Shown: piece by piece, positions 60,963 through 64,000 of the stretch | Layout: each line of letters opens with the position of its first letter | How positions within the stretch are numbered: the stretch's first letter is position 1 | Assembly: GCA_024635795.1 (NCBI GenBank) | Contig: JAGXIH010000013.1 | Coordinates: 62,001 to 126,000 of the forward strand | Reading direction: 5' to 3' | Origin: Salegentibacter sp. | GTDB taxonomy: Bacteria; Bacteroidota; Bacteroidia; Flavobacteriales; Flavobacteriaceae | Length of the DNA stretch: 64,000 nucleotides | The notes under the pieces: model-generated | Database searches by the model: none | Seen by the model: the letters and a program-made list of their open reading frames with translations, nothing else | Told to the model about the DNA's origin: nothing | Position numbers and translations under genes: made by a program

Positions 60963-61991
60963 ATGGATAAAAGAAACGTTTTTAAGACTATATCTAAGAT
61001 TTTCCTCGGATTCTTTGTATTTATCGTACTCTTATTTGGAGGACTTATTCTCTTTGTTGAATCGCCCGAACTATTTCTTAAGGAGAAGATCGCTGCCGCC
61101 GATTGGGAGCCGAAAACGGTAGATGAAGATCTGGAATATAATATTTTAGATCCTGAAGTCGAATATGGCTATCGCTTAGTAGTCGAATCTGCAAAATATA
61201 TGGGACCCGGAGCCGATCATCCTGAAATGCGCTATGCCGGCAATAATTTGGCTTGTGTAAATTGCCATTTAAAAAACGGAACTCAGGCCGGCTCCGGCTC
61301 CTGGGTAGGAGTCCTGAAAAGATTTCCTCAGTACTCGAAAAGGGACGGAAAAGAGTCTACAATTGAAGACCGGATAAACGGATGCATGGAGCGAAGTATG
61401 AATGGGAGAAAACTTCCGGTAGATTCCAAAGAAATGAAGGCTATCATTGCTTATATGGATTATGTAAGTGAAGGCATACCCGAGGAAAGAAGGGCTGAAT
61501 TTAAAGGTTATCCTTCTATAGAACTCCCCGATTTTCCAGCCGATCCACAGATAGGAAAAGATTTATATACTAAAGAGTGTGCGGTTTGTCATGGAGAGGA
61601 CGGGCAAGGGCAGAGGCTGGCAGAAGCTGAAAAAGGATATTTATACCCACCACTTTGGGGTGACGATACTTTTAATCACGGGGCAGGAATGCACCGGGTT
61701 ATTACCGCCGCCGAATTTATAAAAAGCAATATGCCCTTCGAACAAGCAACCTGGGATAATCCAAAGCTAACAGACGAAGAGGCATATCATATCGCGGCTT
61801 ATATAAACAGTTTCGATAGACCACAGAAAGCTAATACCGAACAGGATTTTCCTGATAAAAAATTTAAACCGGTCTCAACTCCCTATGGTCCCTGGACAGA
61901 TGATTTTTCTCCCGAACAGCATAAATATGGGCCCTTCCCTCCAATTATCGCCTATTACAAGGAGAAATATAATATTACTAAAAGTAAATAA
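60963..61991 (+). CDS. Membrane-anchored diheme cytochrome c, TsdA-like
   Basis: N-terminal TM; CVNCH and CAVCH heme-binding motifs; DRINGCMERSMNGRKLP. Confidence 0.85.
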   Translation: MDKRNVFKTISKIFLGFFVFIVLLFGGLILFVESPELFLKEKIAAADWEPKTVDEDLEYNILDPEVEYGYRLVVESAKYMGPGADHPEMRYAGNNLACVNCHLKNGTQAGSGSWVGVLKRFPQYSKRDGKESTIEDRINGCMERSMNGRKLPVDSKEMKAIIAYMDYVSEGIPEERRAEFKGYPSIELPDFPADPQIGKDLYTKECAVCHGEDGQGQRLAEAEKGYLYPPLWGDDTFNHGAGMHRVITAAEFIKSNMPFEQATWDNPKLTDEEAYHIAAYINSFDRPQKANTEQDFPDKKFKPVSTPYGPWTDDFSPEQHKYGPFPPIIAYYKEKYNITKSK

Positions 61992-61997
61992 GATAGA

Positions 61998-62474
61998 TTA
62001 ATCAGCCAGGTCCTCGAGGTGTTGAATTTCAGAAACCGTTGTTCTTATTTCTTGTAATTGCTTTTCCAGCATTGCTTTGGTATCAGGAGAAAAGGCGGTT
62101 TTCTCTAATTTTTTTTCATATTCCTTGAGGCTTGCTTTTTCCCCCCGGAGACATTCTTCAAGAACCGCTTCATCATCATTTTTAGTGAATATGGTTTTAA
62201 TGTCTATCCAGGTACGATGCAAATCTGCAGTGGCACTGCCTTTTTCCTTTGGTTCAGCATTAAGTGCTCTTATCGCCTTATGAATTTCGGTCGCAAACCT
62301 ATTCCGCATTACCGCTTGTTTCTTAAGAAAATCTTTTAAACTCTCACTATCTGCTTCTTCCAAAACTTTCTTATAGCCTTTTTCAGCATCATAGTTTTTT
62401 TCTAAAAGTTCTTGCAAACTATGGATTCGCTCCTTTTGGCTTTCTTCTTTCGCAGATTCTCTTGTGGTTTTCAT
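61998..62474 (-). CDS. DUF2383/PA2169-family four-helix-bundle (ferritin-like) protein
   Basis: SLQELLEKNYDAEKGYKKVLEEADSESLKDFLKKQAVMRNRFATEI. Confidence 0.8.
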   Translation of the reverse strand: MKTTRESAKEESQKERIHSLQELLEKNYDAEKGYKKVLEEADSESLKDFLKKQAVMRNRFATEIHKAIRALNAEPKEKGSATADLHRTWIDIKTIFTKNDDEAVLEECLRGEKASLKEYEKKLEKTAFSPDTKAMLEKQLQEIRTTVSEIQHLEDLAD

Positions 62475-62616
62475 AATTCATTCATTTTAAAAGGTTAATA
62501 CCTTTAAATTTACGGCTTCGGAATCTAATAGCAATTGATTTTAAATGGGTTTTAACAGAAATTAATTTAAAATATTCTTCTTAAATTCAAACCGCTAACC
62601 AAAATCAACTTTAGCT

Positions 62617-63075
62617 ATGAAAAAAGTACTTATTGCCATAGATTACCATCCCGTTTCTGAAGAGGTCGTAAATGCCGGTTATGAATTAGCCAAAAAAATG
62701 AGTGCAGAAGTATGCCTGGTTCATGTCTTGGCAGATGTGGCCTACTACGGAATTCAATATCAGCCATTTATGGGATATGAAGGCTATAGCGAAACGGCAA
62801 TTGATTTAAACGTAGCCTCAGAAATGCGAGAGGTAGCTGAAAACTATTTAGAAAAAGCGGCAGAACATTTAAATGATGAAAAAGTCGGGAGACATCTTGC
62901 TGAAGGAGATACCGCGCGGGCACTGCTGGATTATGCCGACGAATGGCAGGCAGATTTAATAGTGATGGGAACCCACAGCCACTCATTTTTAGAGAAACTG
63001 ATTATGGGAACTGTTGCGGCACAGGTACTGGAAAAAACGAAAGTTCCGGTTTATATGATTCCTGTGAAAAAATAA
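62617..63075 (+). CDS. Universal stress protein (UspA family)
   Basis: KKVLIAIDYHPVSEEVV; IVMGTHSHSFLEKLIMGTVAAQVLEKTKVPVYMI. Confidence 0.95.
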   Translation: MKKVLIAIDYHPVSEEVVNAGYELAKKMSAEVCLVHVLADVAYYGIQYQPFMGYEGYSETAIDLNVASEMREVAENYLEKAAEHLNDEKVGRHLAEGDTARALLDYADEWQADLIVMGTHSHSFLEKLIMGTVAAQVLEKTKVPVYMIPVKK

Positions 63076-63183
63076 TCTTTTTTCTCCCGTGTTTTATACC
63101 AACTTTTTCCTGCCGGAAGTCAAAAAAAATTGATTTTATGAGTTTAAAATACGTTTTAATTAGGAAAAGCTGTAGCCAGGCAT

Positions 63184-63191
63184 TAATTTTG
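63184..63191 (+). promoter_or_regulatory. Candidate -7 element (TAATTTTG) upstream of the cold-shock gene
   Basis: Matches TAnnTTTG; implies a 5' leader of roughly 160 nt; no clear -33 element. Confidence 0.4.
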
Positions 63192-63354
63192 CATACTAAG
63201 AAATATGCTGCAATAATTGTATTTCCGGTTATAAAACCTTATAATATCTCTATTGCATCGTAAAGCAGCTTTCAGGTTAAACCTTACCTGCTAGGTTACT
63301 TTACAGAAGAAAATAAGTTCAAACAATTAATAATCAATAGGTAGTTAACAACGA

Positions 63355-63795
63355 ATGGCAAAATCGCAACAAACATTTAATAAAATAGAAAAAGAGAAAA
63401 AACGTTTAAAAAAACGGGAAGAGAAAAAGAAGAAAAAGGTAGAACGGAAAGCTTCTAATTCTGATAGTCCTGAATTCGCTTATGTAGATCAGTATGGGAA
63501 TCTTACCGATACTCCACCAGATCCTGATCAAAAAGTAGAAGTAGATGCCGAAAGCATTGAAATTGGTGTACCTAAAAAAGAGGATATGCCAGAGGAAGAT
63601 CCGCAACGGGAAGGAAAAGTTTCCTTTTTCGATCACTCTAAAGGCTTTGGTTTCATTTTGGATACCCAAACCCAGGAAAAGTATTTTGTCCATATAAGCG
63701 GTACCCTCGAAGATATCGATGAAAATGACAAAGTTTCTTTTGAACTTGAAAGAGGCATGAAAGGAATGAATGCCGTAAAAGTTAAAAAGATATAA
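63355..63795 (+). CDS. Cold-shock-domain protein with Lys-rich N-terminal extension
   Basis: REGKVSFFDHSKGFGFILDTQTQEKYFVHIS. Confidence 0.93.
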   Translation: MAKSQQTFNKIEKEKKRLKKREEKKKKKVERKASNSDSPEFAYVDQYGNLTDTPPDPDQKVEVDAESIEIGVPKKEDMPEEDPQREGKVSFFDHSKGFGFILDTQTQEKYFVHISGTLEDIDENDKVSFELERGMKGMNAVKVKKI

Positions 63796-63926
63796 TTTCA
63801 ATTCTAAGGCTTCGGTGTTAAACACCTTGTTTTACCGAAGCTTCTTCATTTTTAGGCCATTATTTGGCCTGTTACTCCCAGGAGCCTGATTTTACAATTT
63901 CCGGTTATCCCCATTTTATATATTTC

Positions 63927-64000
63927 ATGCATAAAACTAAAAAAAATCATCAGGAGATCCTGACCAAGCTCGGTATATCTGAACTTAATCCTATGCAAAA
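63927..64000 (+). CDS. Probable DEAD-box RNA helicase, N-terminal fragment running off the window
   Basis: MHKTKKNHQEILTKLGISELNPMQ (Q-motif-like). Confidence 0.6.
   Translation, partial: MHKTKKNHQEILTKLGISELNPMQ

Noticed and set aside
63406-63825. 139-aa minus-strand ORF over the cold-shock gene
   Set aside because: Phe/Leu/Ile-rich antisense translation of a Lys/Glu-rich coding sequence; an artefact of composition.
1-64000. Defence islands, prophage, integrase or transposase
   Set aside because: No recombinase, phage structural, restriction-modification, retron or toxin-antitoxin motifs were seen in any long ORF; the SF2 helicase at 30118 stands alone.
1-64000. tRNA or rRNA genes
   Set aside because: No cloverleaf-like or rRNA-like segment was recognised in the intergenic gaps by eye; a tRNAscan-SE/Infernal run would be decisive.

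Overview
64 kb chromosomal window from a Bacteroidota/Flavobacteriaceae-like genome, judged from gene content: TAnnTTTG-type promoters, a type-B T9SS C-terminal domain, gyrA beside clpC, and a TamB/TamA pair. It is densely packed and mostly housekeeping. I found no rRNA, tRNA, CRISPR array, prophage or intact IS element. The most unusual parts are: (1) a cryptic array at 34627-35136 on the minus strand with three tandem ~122-bp units, each encoding a near-identical 31-aa basic micropeptide, followed by a fourth 47-aa small ORF and a terminator; all are too short to appear in the supplied ORF track; (2) a tightly coupled three-gene cluster at 36813-40167 encoding a RimK-like ATP-grasp ligase with an RLAN-type N-terminal region, a GCS2-like carboxylate-amine ligase and an N-formylglutamate amidohydrolase-like protein, consistent with an uncharacterised peptide/amidoligase pathway; (3) a gene-fossil junction near 31.8 kb where the 3' end of a DUF417-like gene and the 3' end of a large-subunit catalase gene abut in divergent orientation, consistent with a deletion that removed both 5' halves. 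Family names are from reading the translations by eye; no database search was run.
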